Source: Endothia cerciana
Lineage: Eukaryota; Ascomycota; Sordariomycetes; Diaporthales; Cryphonectriaceae
DNA length: 64,000 nt
NCBI GenBank assembly: GCA_026119935.1
Contig: JALRMH010000009.1
Coordinates: 434,001-498,000, forward strand
Direction: 5' to 3'
The position numbers and the translations under genes are program-made. Below the pieces are notes generated by a model, which saw only the letters and a list, made by a program, of their open reading frames with translations, ran no database searches and was not told the DNA's origin. Of the stretch, positions 46,646 through 57,477 are shown one piece after another (position 1 is the stretch's first letter; each line of letters begins with the position of its first letter).

Positions 46646-47775
46646 CTAGTATGCGCGCAGCTTCCGTTCTACCTTTTTCGCGAACCGCCTGAGGCAACCC
46701 TCCGTACCCTCGGCATCCTCTATGCAGTGCCAGTGACCCACGCCGAAGAGGACCTCGAGCTCCGTCTTGGAGGGGGCCCCCCACCTGTATGCAAGGCACT
46801 CGTCAGCAAGCTGCTACTCCCGCGTGTGGAGTCTGTGAGGAAAGAAACGGTTGTTGAGAAGCCGCAATACGGATAAGAATCCTGGAGGGGGGAGGGGGAG
46901 AGGGAGGGAGGACGTGCTCATCTCCTATCAACGCCAGGTCCTCGAGGCGCGCGACCTGATCCTCCTGTCCGGCGACACAGAGGAGGGGGCAGGTAATCTT
47001 GTTGTATTGGGGAACGGGCGCATCGGCGATGGCCTGTGCGAGCGACTTGTACGCGTCGGCGTTGGATGACTGGATGAGTGACCGGACAAAAGCCTCGGCG
47101 GTCCTCGTGGCCTTGGACCCTGTCGCCCGCGTCGGTATATCTACCGAGTTGACGATCCCCTCAAGCCCATCTGCTCGAGATGTCAGCTCACGGATCGGCA
47201 GGTGGTTATGGCGGTCTCCCCACGGGAGGAGGGGCTGGGGGCTGACCTTGCTCGATAACTGCGACTCTGTGCTCGAATGCCTCCTTCGTCTCGGGTCCCG
47301 GGCAGATGGGGCCAACGGAGACGACGCCGGCAACCTGGTGCTTGACTGCGATCTCGCAGCAGACGATTCCGGCCATTGAGGACCCGATGATGATCGTCCG
47401 GTCCAGCGCCTTCCCAAGGCTCTCGAGCAGCGTGATGGAGTCCTCCGCAATCTCGGAGAGACTGTGCGGCTTGCCGTGGTACGGCGACTGACCAAAACCT
47501 ATCGGAGGGGCCGTCCCGTCAGTTTTCCGCGGTCCTCGGGGCAGGAAATTTTTTTTTTTTTTTTTTTTTTAATCCTGTGAGGGGGGTTCCTCAGACGTAC
47601 CTGGGACATCGATGGCCAGACATGAGAATCCGGCCTCGACGAGATCAGGAATGACGGGCGACCAGAAGCTGTGCGCGCCGCCCAGGCCGTGGATGAAGTA
47701 CAGCGTCAACCCCGCCCTGCTGGCGGGTTTCCAGCTGTAGAAGAGCCTCTTGCCGTTGATCTCCGCGAAAGGCAT
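46646..47775 (-). CDS. Alpha/beta hydrolase (serine hydrolase fold)
   Basis: This is a soluble serine hydrolase of unknown substrate. Exons are 47775-47601, 47498-47247, 47170-46914 and 46813-46646; the last intron is the least certain, but all phases agree and give 283 residues. The oxyanion-type loop is FIHGLGGAHSFW, the nucleophile elbow is GSSMAG (Gly-x-Ser-x-Gly), an acidic residue is offered by VAGQED, and the catalytic histidine by FGVGHWHCIED near the C-terminus. The start MPFAEINGKRLFY is typical of this group, as is DVPGFGQS across the first junction. No signal peptide is present, so the protein is probably cytosolic. Intron 1 holds a run of about 22 T on the + strand. Confidence 0.85.
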
Positions 47776-50700
47776 GACTACTTGTTACTTCTGCGACGAA
47801 CCTATACCTGCTGGCGAGACCTCTGCTTTGAGTTCTGGATTCAGGCGGGGGGAGGGGAAAGAAAAATATGGCTGCCGGCGTGCAAAGTAGTGATCAACCC
47901 CATGAGAGGGGGGCTATCGCCCTCTAGGCCGGAAACGGGGAGGTTGGGCCTGGTACGCTTTTGTACATAGTCCATATCAGCGCCTCCGAGACCCCGTCCA
48001 TCAGCCTGGCTATTGAGGATCAGAGGGGACTGCAAGGACCGCGACAGGGGTTGGGACTCGAGCCTCCTCTCTGATATTACAGTATTCTCAGGGGTTTCCA
48101 TCCGCAAATCATCTCATCGCCTCATCGTTCCCCAGGTCCACTCGGCCAGGCGAAGTGTGTTAGTTTCCGGCAAGGATCTTCTGGACGAGCACCGGGAGAG
48201 CTTCTCTCGATATGGGCCACGCACCCAGTGATTGGTGTGCGCCCCCCCCCCTCTGCTGGAAAATTTGTAAGCCACCCAGCATCTCCTCCGGCAGTTTCCA
48301 CAAGGCGAGCCAGCCCGTCAGGGCCTGAGACCCACCGTCGGCCTCCCGTGACTACTCAACATGGCCTGATAAAGAATCGAGACCTCGCGGCTAGAGAGGC
48401 GGGCCGTGGGATCCCCGTGCACCACCTCCTCCCAGCTGTCTGTTTCTTTTTCCCTCTCCCTCCCCGGGTGGGTCGCTGGGGTTTCCCGGCGCGGATTTCA
48501 ACGGTAAACTTGGTTCGCATGAGCACGCTGCGACATCGCGGATGGCGGTCCGTCATTATCACAGCACGACCCTTCTAGAAATCAGCCTTTCAAGGGGGTT
48601 CCAACCGGGGAGGGGATAAGCAGACTTGGCAGGGGGGAGGCTAACTCGCCTTGACACCTTTTTGAGTTCGCCCGGCTGGGGGTGGGCCTCGAGATTGCGA
48701 CCCTTCTCCTCCGCGAGTCAGTGTACACTATGTGAATCCTGATTTCTGCCGAAGCTCGCGCGAGGCTCAAGCGTCGAGTCGCGTCCCCGCCAGGACTTAC
48801 ATGCAGGACATCTCGAGAATACCATCGTCGGGGTGCCAAGGAGACATCGGCAGAGCCCGGGCATCGTACACGGGAGCAAATCACCATACTATATTACAGC
48901 CTTGTCACTTATCCACATCAAGGAGCCGCTCGACCTTAATACCTAGGTAATATTCCGACATACTTACAGGGTTGCTAGCAGTAGTTCGGGGGGGACGGGG
49001 TATCTATCTATTTCCTTTTTTTTTTTTTTTCTTTTCTTTCCTTCTCTTTTTTAATCAAAAGAAGAAACAAAATAAAAAAAAACCAAAATCAAGGACAATG
49101 AAGCGTACGCAGAAGCAAGAGGAGACTAACAAAGGGGCATGTGAAGGACAAGACCGTCCAAGGTTCTGGGCCCCGGTTGAAGATTTCAGCCATCTCCGAT
49201 TTGGACAAGTCGACGGTGAGACGGGCACAATCAAGCTGCCTCCGCGGAACTTCCATCATGACGACTCACCTTGACTCAAATACAATCGTCTAGCTCCGTC
49301 TGCCTAGCAGGCGCCACGTGTTCGCAGCACGCTACTCTGTTAATGCCTGTCGGAGCCGGTGTGGACCACTTCTGGACCTCGGCGCGGGTACAGGTCGGCG
49401 GGGAGTACTATGGTATAGAGGGTCTTCGCTGTTCTGGCTAGCACACTGGCCGGGTATCTTGGGGGAAGACATAGCCGGTCCTGCTGGTCGCGACCAAGCG
49501 GTTGGGAAGGGCCAACATTATATGCCTTTTACTATTGAGCACAGAAAGAGGAGTCTACTGTGTACTCACGCAAATCTTGCCTTCGTTCGGATTCATCAGT
49601 GGTTGGAAAGTCTCGATCTAATTCGGTCTCTGCGTCTGGGATCTACGCGGTTGGTCTCTCTGTCAGCGACGGCCCAGGGCGTATTGGAGCTCGAGTGCAA
49701 AAGAATGCATCAGTTCACTTGCCAGTCCCCAGATACTGTTCAGCATGTATCCTCTGTGAGCTCTCAACGTCTGTTCGCAGCCCGCCGACCACAACGCGAT
49801 AAAGACTAGTATGATTCGTCGTATTCCATTGCGAGTATCAGTGTCAGCTATTTCGTCAAGGCAGCAAGCTACGGATAGTTTAACACCGGACGAGGACGCA
49901 CATTGAACTGCCCAAGGTCCGGTTAAAGTCCCTCCCTCAAGGCATAAACAAGATTCACTTACTGCTGCTCCAATGCACATTGCCGCGTTCTGAATCCGTC
50001 GATCTACCTGTGTGCCTGGCCTCGATGGAAGTACCTGGACTCCTGATTTCGAGTTCCGAACTAGGTTGCTGGGAACGTAGTAAAAATGCCTCAGTACGGA
50101 GGGCAAAAAAGAGATCTATTGGGGTTCACTCACAAGGCCGATACCATGGTAGATACGCTTATGATATGCCCTTCCAAGTTGATACAAAGCGCGAAGGTCA
50201 CGAGTTGCCCCTGGCGGTCTCGAGATGTTCCTCGTTACGTCCAGGGGAGATCTGTGAAAAAGCCAGCGATGCCGGCATTATTACCTACTCAGTATCGCTG
50301 AGAACTTGCAATAGCACGGCTACCAAGAAGCCTCTGAGACTTGAATATCTTCTTGCCTACGTGCCTTGGTGAGCAGGATGCTATTCTGCCAAACAGAATA
50401 TCTGGCCTTTTTGAGGATTATTGCTCCGCCTTAATAATAAAGTCCAGGGACTTGAAAGCCCACGAACCCCCTCACCCCCTCGTGGTAGATAAGCTCTCAT
50501 CATCCCTACCATCAAGAATGACTGTCCAGCATTTTAGTCTGTTGTTCACAGCAATCTCAATGGTGAACATCAAGGCTTGACCAATGTTTAATCGTGCCAA
50601 TTTGCTGTGTTGTCTGGCCGACCTCCGTGTCTGGCTTCGATTAATCGTCAGCACTAGAACCCAGTCCCATGCAGTCTGCATAGTTCTACCGCCCCGCCTT

Positions 50701-51045
50701 CGGTATCAACAACAGGCGTTGCTCTGGGATTCTGCAGCGTTAGATTCAGCAGCTAGAGCAGACATCATCCTAATACAACGGCTCAGAGACCGACGAGGGG
50801 TCTAAAATCTCGGTCATCCGCATTTCAGGACCGGCGGTGAAAGCTCACGATCTTATCTAGTCTACGATTGCTTCATACCGGCACGAGGGCATCTTTTGTA
50901 CTTTCGCTTGGATAACCTTCGAGTTGCGAGAGGCGTTTCGTCAGATCAAGCCTTGGAAATCCCATCGGATGAGACATCGTGACGAGAACCGGATCAGAGC
51001 CGGGCATGGCGGAAACTTCGAACTCAACGAGAACAGCCACCCGAT
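47776..51045. other. Long spacer, no recognised gene
   Basis: Three kilobases without conserved coding sequence. It contains a T-run and A-rich stretch at about 49017-49083 and a TACCATAGTA copy (reverse) at 49406-49415. Confidence 0.55.
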
Positions 51046-52260
51046 ATGGATAGCCGAGAGGTCTCTTCTTACCCTCCAACCCTGTCATATATCTCTTTTG
51101 TGGTAGGGATCATGTCCTTCGTCATCACAGTCCTCAACCTCCTCGCGCTCTACGCCAACTTTATAGCCACGCTACGTGGCGGCCCCGAAGGCATACGGGA
51201 CGGGCTAGGAAACTTGAGAGAACAACTCCTGGAAGAGCGCGAGGCTCTCCGCCAGCAGACCCCGCGACCCTCCGCAAAAAAAAAAAGAAAAAAAAAGTTG
51301 CAGATCCGGGACTCGCGGTGCTCTGGTCGTCATCATCATCCAGCCCACCCGAGGCGTTCGCGCAGCCCAAGCCCCGGCGGGCCCGGCTCGAGACACAACA
51401 ACAACGGAGACCTAGAGGATGGCTCTCCGCTCACGCACTGCGAGCGGACGTTGAGCCTGCACTACCAGACGATCAGGGACCTGTGACGGCGATCCAAGGC
51501 GCTGGAGCGGCCGTTTCTTGTGAGCGGACCGCGGGCCGAGGCCATCCGCAGGGGAGAGATATGGGGCAAGGACGACCTGCTCAACGAGAAGGGCCTGCGT
51601 GAGGATACCGATATACATGGAGAGGCGGGGAGCACAGCAGGCTACACGGGCCTCTACAGGTGTGATTTCGTCCACCGGTTCATCTGGTGGCAGAGCCAAA
51701 ATAATGTGCGCAAGTTGTCGGACATGGTGCAGAGAGTGATGCTGCGACGAATGGAGAGGGAGGTGACCAGCTGCAGGATGATGCTGGAGCATCTAAGTGA
51801 AGGCAGCGATGGGCCAGAGGAGGACAGTAGCCTCGGAACCGCCAGTGGTGGTGGACCCGGAGGTAGTGGCGGCAGGAATGCGAGTCGCGGGCCTAGCCTA
51901 CCAGGCTTGAAGAGACGACGGGCACCAGAGATGTACAATTTGTATGAGTCGACCGAGGAAAGCAACTCCTCGACTGCCACCAGGATCAAGCGGAGGCCGG
52001 ATGAGAGGGGCCTAAGAGCGAATGTCTCTGGGGTTACCACGCAGAGACGCAGCCCTGCTAGACCAGCGCTGCTGAGAGGCAATGGAAATGACTCCCGATA
52101 TATAAGCGATGGATGGACGCGGAGACGGCCGACCAGAACCGTCGAGGTGCCATCTCGAGCGCTGCCGCCTGTCATTGTGGGAATTCCGGGAGGTTCTCGA
52201 CCAAGCACTCGATCAGGCTACAATGGTCCGCCATCGCCGTACCACGATCTAAGGCGGTGA
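51046..52260 (+). CDS. Conserved fungal membrane protein interrupted by an in-frame TGA
   Basis: It belongs to a common uncharacterised filamentous-fungal family with an N-terminal membrane helix. From ATG 51046 the protein begins MDSREVSSYPPTLSYISFVV and has one hydrophobic span (residues about 14-40) followed by ATLRGGPEGIRDGLGNLREQ, the family's coiled-coil-like segment, and a basic KKKRKKK cluster coded by A-runs. At 51484-51486 a TGA follows QTIRDL; the same frame continues RRSKALERPFLVSG, FIWWQSQNNVRKL and a Ser/Arg-rich tail to the stop at 52258-52260. The family has Trp here, so TGG to TGA is the simplest change. There is no plausible intron around it. The uninterrupted reading would be 404 codons. 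It could be a pseudogene, a sequencing error or a readthrough stop. Confidence 0.75.
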
Positions 52261-52550
52261 CGACCCTCACTAACACTGATGTTGGCACGGGCTTCACTGT
52301 CTGGCAAGTATTGCATAACCATCCCCGCAACGCGATAAGCTTTCTCATTACTATACTACGAGACTGCATCCCAATATAGAGCACTCGGTTAGATTCAGAG
52401 TGAGAGACTTGGGATCCATACTGCTGGACCAAACCATACCCAGGTAATTATCGAAAGAAAGTATCGTGCCTCGTGAGAGTCAGTTAAAGAAATCACAATC
52501 TGGCTTTGCAATCTCGACCACACATACAGTCACGTCGCAGGTTGCTAGGT

Positions 52551-54805
52551 TTACAGACGAAGCGGCAGCTTCAGCTCCCCAGGTGCATTGTATTCGGGCA
52601 CCCTCATGTCGAGAGCGGAGCCCGAGTAACCCAAATCCTCGCCCGTGAGAACGGCGCACTTCTCACCGATGAGAAGGGCTGTCGAGTAGGTATTGCCTGG
52701 CAAGTCGTAAGCTTCGCGGAAACCAACAGCGATCTTGAGGCACAGCACTTACAGCCGACGTTGTCAGGGCAGATCGAAAGATCAGCAACCTTCAGCCCCT
52801 TGACGCCATGGACATTCAGGCGCTCGTCAAGTACGCCATGCTTGACAATACTGTTACCTTCCCTGGGGGCCATCGAGCAGGTACCCAAGCTGTGCCAGGT
52901 ACTCTCGACGTGGCGCTTGACCCACTCCTCGACCGCAGCGATGTCCTTGGGGCTGTACGGCAGCTCCTCACGGACCTCCTTGGCGTGGGAGTTGAGGATG
53001 CCAGGCTCGGCCTTCTTCTCGGCCGGGCCGAGAGGGAGGGACCAGCTACCGTGACCGATGCCGGCAGAGAGGTTGCCAGGCAGGGCCCAGGCCTTGGTAG
53101 TCTCCAGGTCCATGTCACGGGCGCGAGCCTTGGAGTCGGCGTCGAAGAATGGGTGCTGCCACCAACGGTCAGTCATGGTGTGCGCGCAGGCTAGGAAGAG
53201 AGAACATAATTACCATCGACTCGACCTCGCCGGCGTAGGCGTCCATGCGGCGAGCCGTCTCGCGGGACTTGATATAGCCCCAGACCATGGGGACCATGTC
53301 CCGCTCGTCGTTCATGAAACCAGTGTCGAAATCAGGGGCCGCATACGGGTCAGGGCTCCTGATGTGAGTGAAGCCACGAGAGAATGGGTACTCGAGGAAG
53401 TGGAACATGGTGAAGAAGTTTCCGGCGGGCATGAGCATGTGGTCACCAAACCAGCCGCTGATGACGCTGTAGTGCATCACCGGCTTGTCAGGCTTTTTCT
53501 CGAAGTAGGACCTCCAGCCGGACTTGAAGTGAGGGGTCGGCCACGACTCGAACTCCTTGAGCTCTTCTACAGTGGGACGGATCTTGACACCAGCTTCGAT
53601 GCCGTTGGTGGCCAGAGGACCTGTACCCCTGAGGTTCCACTCCTCATACACCCCTATTCAGGGTATCTGTTAGTAATGTTGGGGGAGTGTGGAGGAACAA
53701 TACAACTCACTTCTCTGGACTTCAGGGTCTCCACGGATGAAGTCGTCGAAACTCTCTGTGCCCGGCTTTGCGCGATAGGTGGAGAATGTGAGGTAGTGGT
53801 CCTGGAAGTTGAGACCGACGCCAGGAAGATCAATGATGGGCTCGACCCCAACAGCCCGCAGCTTCTCTGGGTCGCCGATTCCAGATCGCTGGAGGATAAG
53901 GGGCGATGACAGAGTACCGCCAGACACGATGATCTGCTTCCTCGACTTGAAAATCCGGCCCTGCGGCCTGCCACCACCAGCTGGTTTGGTAGGGACTGTC
54001 CGGACGCCAACGGCACGGCCATTCTCGATGATGACCTTGTCGACCTTGGTATTGCAAGACAGGTACAGATTGGAGTGGACGGCCCGGGTGGCGTGGATGT
54101 AGCCATGTGCACTATCGCTTCGACGACCAGTGTCACGGTTGATCCACTTCAGCCAGTGCTCAGCGCCATGGCCCGTGACGAGGTCCTGCAGATCGTCGAC
54201 GACGGGAATGCCCTGTGTCTGAACGGCGCGGAGGAAATCCTCCTTGATGGGATATGTGTAGTTTCCAAACGAAACCTTGATCGGCCCCTCGTACCCATGG
54301 ATGTTCTTGTTGTGGGATGGGCGCTGGTAGGTCTCATGCTTCTTCATGAGAGGGAGAAGCTCCTTCGTGGTCCAGCCCTTGGCCTGGAAGTCATCGTAAT
54401 CCGAGGCTGAGGCTCGGGTGTACATCATGAAGTTGATAGAGGAACCACCACCCAGTATGTGTGCGCAGGGCACGACAGCCTTTCTGCCGGCCAGCCACTT
54501 GGAAGGACGAGACTCATAAAAGGACGCCGTTCTGGAGTCCAATTTCATGTTCCGCGGGTAGATACCCGGTCGGAACACCCAGGGGTTGTTGAGGTTGTTC
54601 TCTCCGGCCTCAATCAGGAGAACCTTGAGATTGTGGTCCAGATTGGCCAGCCTGGGCGTTCTCAGAAGGATTACTCATGTTTAATGGAATACCATGAGAC
54701 TTACCGGCCAGCCACCACACATCCACAGCTACCTCCACCACAGACGATGATGTCGAACTCATCAGGGAGGATGCTCAAAGGCGGATTCACAATAAACTCA
54801 CCCAT
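52551..54805 (-). CDS. AOX1: Alcohol (methanol) oxidase, GMC family
   Basis: This FAD enzyme oxidises methanol and short alcohols to aldehyde plus hydrogen peroxide, normally in peroxisomes. Five exons (54805-54705, 54651-53711, 53653-53214, 53155-52753, 52696-52551) join in frame to 676 residues, the usual size. The FAD-binding loop is VCGGGSCGCVVAGRL, followed by FRPGIYPRNMKLDS, HILGGGSSINFMMYTRASAS, HGAEHWLKWINRDTGRRSDS and PGVGLNFQDHY. The catalytic region reads WHSLGTCSMAPREGNSIV and ICPDNVGCNTYSTALLIGEK. Introns are only 53-58 bases. The C-terminal tripeptide is LRL, an atypical peroxisomal targeting signal (SKL-like or ARF/ARL forms are usual). With the pectin lyase in the same window, methanol released from pectin is a plausible substrate source. 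Confidence 0.96.
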
Positions 54806-56667
54806 CTTTACCAGCTACTCAATGATACTAACTTTCGAAGGTGTATGTGGTCAATATCGCTACTGGGAAAGGTAGGTGAGGAGGTGGGGAAAGGAAGTAA
54901 AAAGGGATCCAAGTTTCTTTAAGTAACAGTGTTCTGGGCGGCCCCGTTGATGTGACCTTGGTCCGTGGCCAGCTGCGATACCTCGTCCCAGGCCAGCATC
55001 GATCTAGAGTCACGATGCACCGACCCCTCCATCTCCAACCCGTTCGTCCATGATCCCGAGAAACATCCGCTGTCAGAATCGTCGTTGGTGCTCGCCAGGG
55101 GCTACATCTGCAGCAAGGTATGCCTAATGGCTTGGGATCGATGCACTTCCCCTCCCCAACACCTCTGCGGGCACCAATGATGCGGAACGTCGTCGAGATC
55201 ATCTGCACCTCAAGCTCGGGAGAGGGAAGAACGGCTCATCCCTTTGGATAGATTAGGCTTCTGGGCGTGACACCTCGTGCCGCCGTGCTGGGGATCTGGC
55301 GCATTGGCCAAACCTTGTGCCTTGTCCCGAACGCGCTGAACGAGCCTGATAGGTCGGGCACGAGCTCTCGGTTGGGCTGGAGCTTCCCAACCGAAGATAT
55401 CAGGATTCATGGCGAGCACAGGATCTGACATCTAGATGGGGACCGGAAACGGAATCGGCGGGCTACCAACATTCTCTGCTGTCACAAGGCCTAGCGGCCC
55501 CTTCCTGACGCCCCCTATATGCAAGAAGATGTAAGCGAGGGGTAGGTATGTGGCCACTCCACAGTAAGCCATGACCGCGGTACAGGAATATCCTCAACAA
55601 AGCCTAATGGCTTGGCCAATCAGCTTACATGCTGTGAATCTGAAGTCATCTGCGGGGCTCCGGGGCGCCGCGTCAGGTTGGATGTGCATTAGCCATGGCA
55701 GCTTTATTGGTCAACACGAGGTAGGGGAGCGCTTATGAGCGCTGTACTCATGTTGCTTGTGGGGGCTGAGCTCTGAGCTCATATTCATGGTATCCAAAAG
55801 ATCAGCTTGTGTCACGAAGGACGTACATCGACTGCCGACGGAAATTATATTCGCCTCTGTCAAGGACTGTGGAGTAAGCAATAATCGTCCCTTAGCCTTG
55901 TGCCGAATCTCTTGCACCGAGACCCAGAAGCCTCACTGACCTCCTTCGGAATCCTTCAGAGTCTTTACGGGACGACCAGAAATACAGGCTGGTTGGTATA
56001 ATCCTTGAGGTGCTCTTCACTTCCCATTTCATCTTAGAAGAACAGGTGTGTTGAACAACTAGAGGCCTGGTGTGGGTAAGAGACACGCGTTATGTTGCCG
56101 TGAATCCGCTCAAGCAATACGTATCCTCCGCTTGAGGACCCTTGGCCTGCACCCCAGATTTCCCCAGAATCTCGATTGCAGATGCGGGCGGGGTCCCACA
56201 CTTCGTAAGATGGAGAGAATGCATACACCTTAACCGGTTACGAACCCGGCCGATCCGGCCAGAAGGAAAAGGTATGCCAAACGAAGCAGCACCATCCCCA
56301 CGTCGAGATCCCATCCCACGCCAAGACTCGGCCAGCGAACTATTTCAGGGCCGGCCCCAGCAGGCGCACGCTGGCACATGGTGGGCTCCTACCAATAAGC
56401 GAGCTTGGTGAGATGGTATGTAATTAGGAATGGGAGATACGTGTACGGGTTCTACTAGTCATTCCCGTGTCAGACCAACCTCGGGGGGTTGTAACAACCC
56501 CCCGAGTACTGGCGCTCCAGTTCCCTTTGCATTACTGCAATTCATTGTGGGACGTGAGAATCTCGCCGCGTGGAGTTGTGTCTTCCCCTCCAGGATGCTG
56601 CAGGTATTCTATGGTACGTAGGACAGAGGGAGGGCCGCTGGGGCCACGAGAGGGGGGCAGGGCCATA
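54806..56667. other. Spacer upstream of alcohol oxidase
   Basis: No gene was recognised. A perfect 27-base palindrome lies at 56480-56506. Confidence 0.55.
56480..56506. repeat. Perfect 27-base inverted repeat
   Basis: Thirteen-base arms CTCGGGGGGTTGT and ACAACCCCCCGAG surround a single A. It lies 162 bases beyond the stop of the hydantoin racemase gene and could form a very stable hairpin in a transcript running past that gene. Confidence 0.9.
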
Positions 56668-57477
56668 CTAGATCCAGTTCTGGTCCCTTGTAGCCCTGCC
56701 CGCAGCCGAGCTCCGATAACAGCCCCTTTTCGCAGTGCCTAAGTTCTCCCTGACGAGGCCTATCAAGAATTGCACGCCCGTAGCGACGCCGTCGACCACC
56801 ATCACCTCCCTCTCGTCCATGTTCACCGCCCTCTGACAGACCTCCTGCATCTCCGTCATCCCTGCACAGCCCAGACAGATGCAGTCCGCGCCCCTCTCCA
56901 CCAGCCTCCCCGCGGCGCACACCAGGCCCGCGTAGACCTCCTCCCTGGGCCTGGACTCCAGCTCGAGCACGTTGACGTCCGAGGCCTCACAGCCGGCCGA
57001 GAAGTGGCCCAGGCCATATGTCGTGTTGATGGAGTCGGCATGCAGGAACCTGCTCCTCTGCCCCGTGGTGATGACGCCCAGCCGCTCCCCGCACATCCGG
57101 CTCGCGTACAGGGCGGCCTCCATGATGCCGATGGCCGGCTGGGTGAACTCCTCACGCAGCATGGGGGTAAGCGGGTGTGCGGAGAAGCACGCCACCAGGA
57201 AGGCGTCGAAGTGCGGCTGCGACGGGTCGGTGATGATGGGATGGAGGGCCCGGAAGCAGTCCGCGGCCGAGAGGACGGCGTCCGCCCTGCCCTCGATTGC
57301 GGACGGGGCGGTCGATGGGGCCGTGAAGCCGTGGACAGTGACGTGTGGTGGGAGGGTGCCGGCCACGCTGCGCAGGCAGGCCTCGGTCATGGACGGGGTG
57401 GAGTTGGGATTGATGATGAGGATGGAGATGGGCCGGGTCGAGGTGCCGGTCACGGACGGGAGGACTGGGTGAGACAT
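56668..57477 (-). CDS. Hydantoin racemase (Asp/Glu racemase superfamily, Dcg1-like)
   Basis: It is predicted to racemise 5-substituted hydantoins. A single exon codes 269 residues from ATG 57477. The fold signatures are INPNST at residues 22-27 and two cysteines in the right places for acid/base catalysis: VACFSAHP (Cys97) and CLGCAGM (Cys204). GIMEAALYASRMCGERLGVI and the C-terminal MVVDGVATGVQFL also fit the family; the yeast homologue is Dcg1. The short tail after residue 250 is Arg/Ser-rich and not conserved. Two further pathway genes follow at 59423-62853. An HGATAR site lies upstream at 57594-57599, consistent with nitrogen control. The closely related allantoin racemase function is the main alternative. 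Confidence 0.9.
   Translation of the reverse strand: MSHPVLPSVTGTSTRPISILIINPNSTPSMTEACLRSVAGTLPPHVTVHGFTAPSTAPSAIEGRADAVLSAADCFRALHPIITDPSQPHFDAFLVACFSAHPLTPMLREEFTQPAIGIMEAALYASRMCGERLGVITTGQRSRFLHADSINTTYGLGHFSAGCEASDVNVLELESRPREEVYAGLVCAAGRLVERGADCICLGCAGMTEMQEVCQRAVNMDEREVMVVDGVATGVQFLIGLVRENLGTAKRGCYRSSAAGRATRDQNWI

Noticed and set aside
49663..50106. 147-codon minus frame
   Set aside because: No motif, no splice context, and composition like surrounding noncoding DNA.
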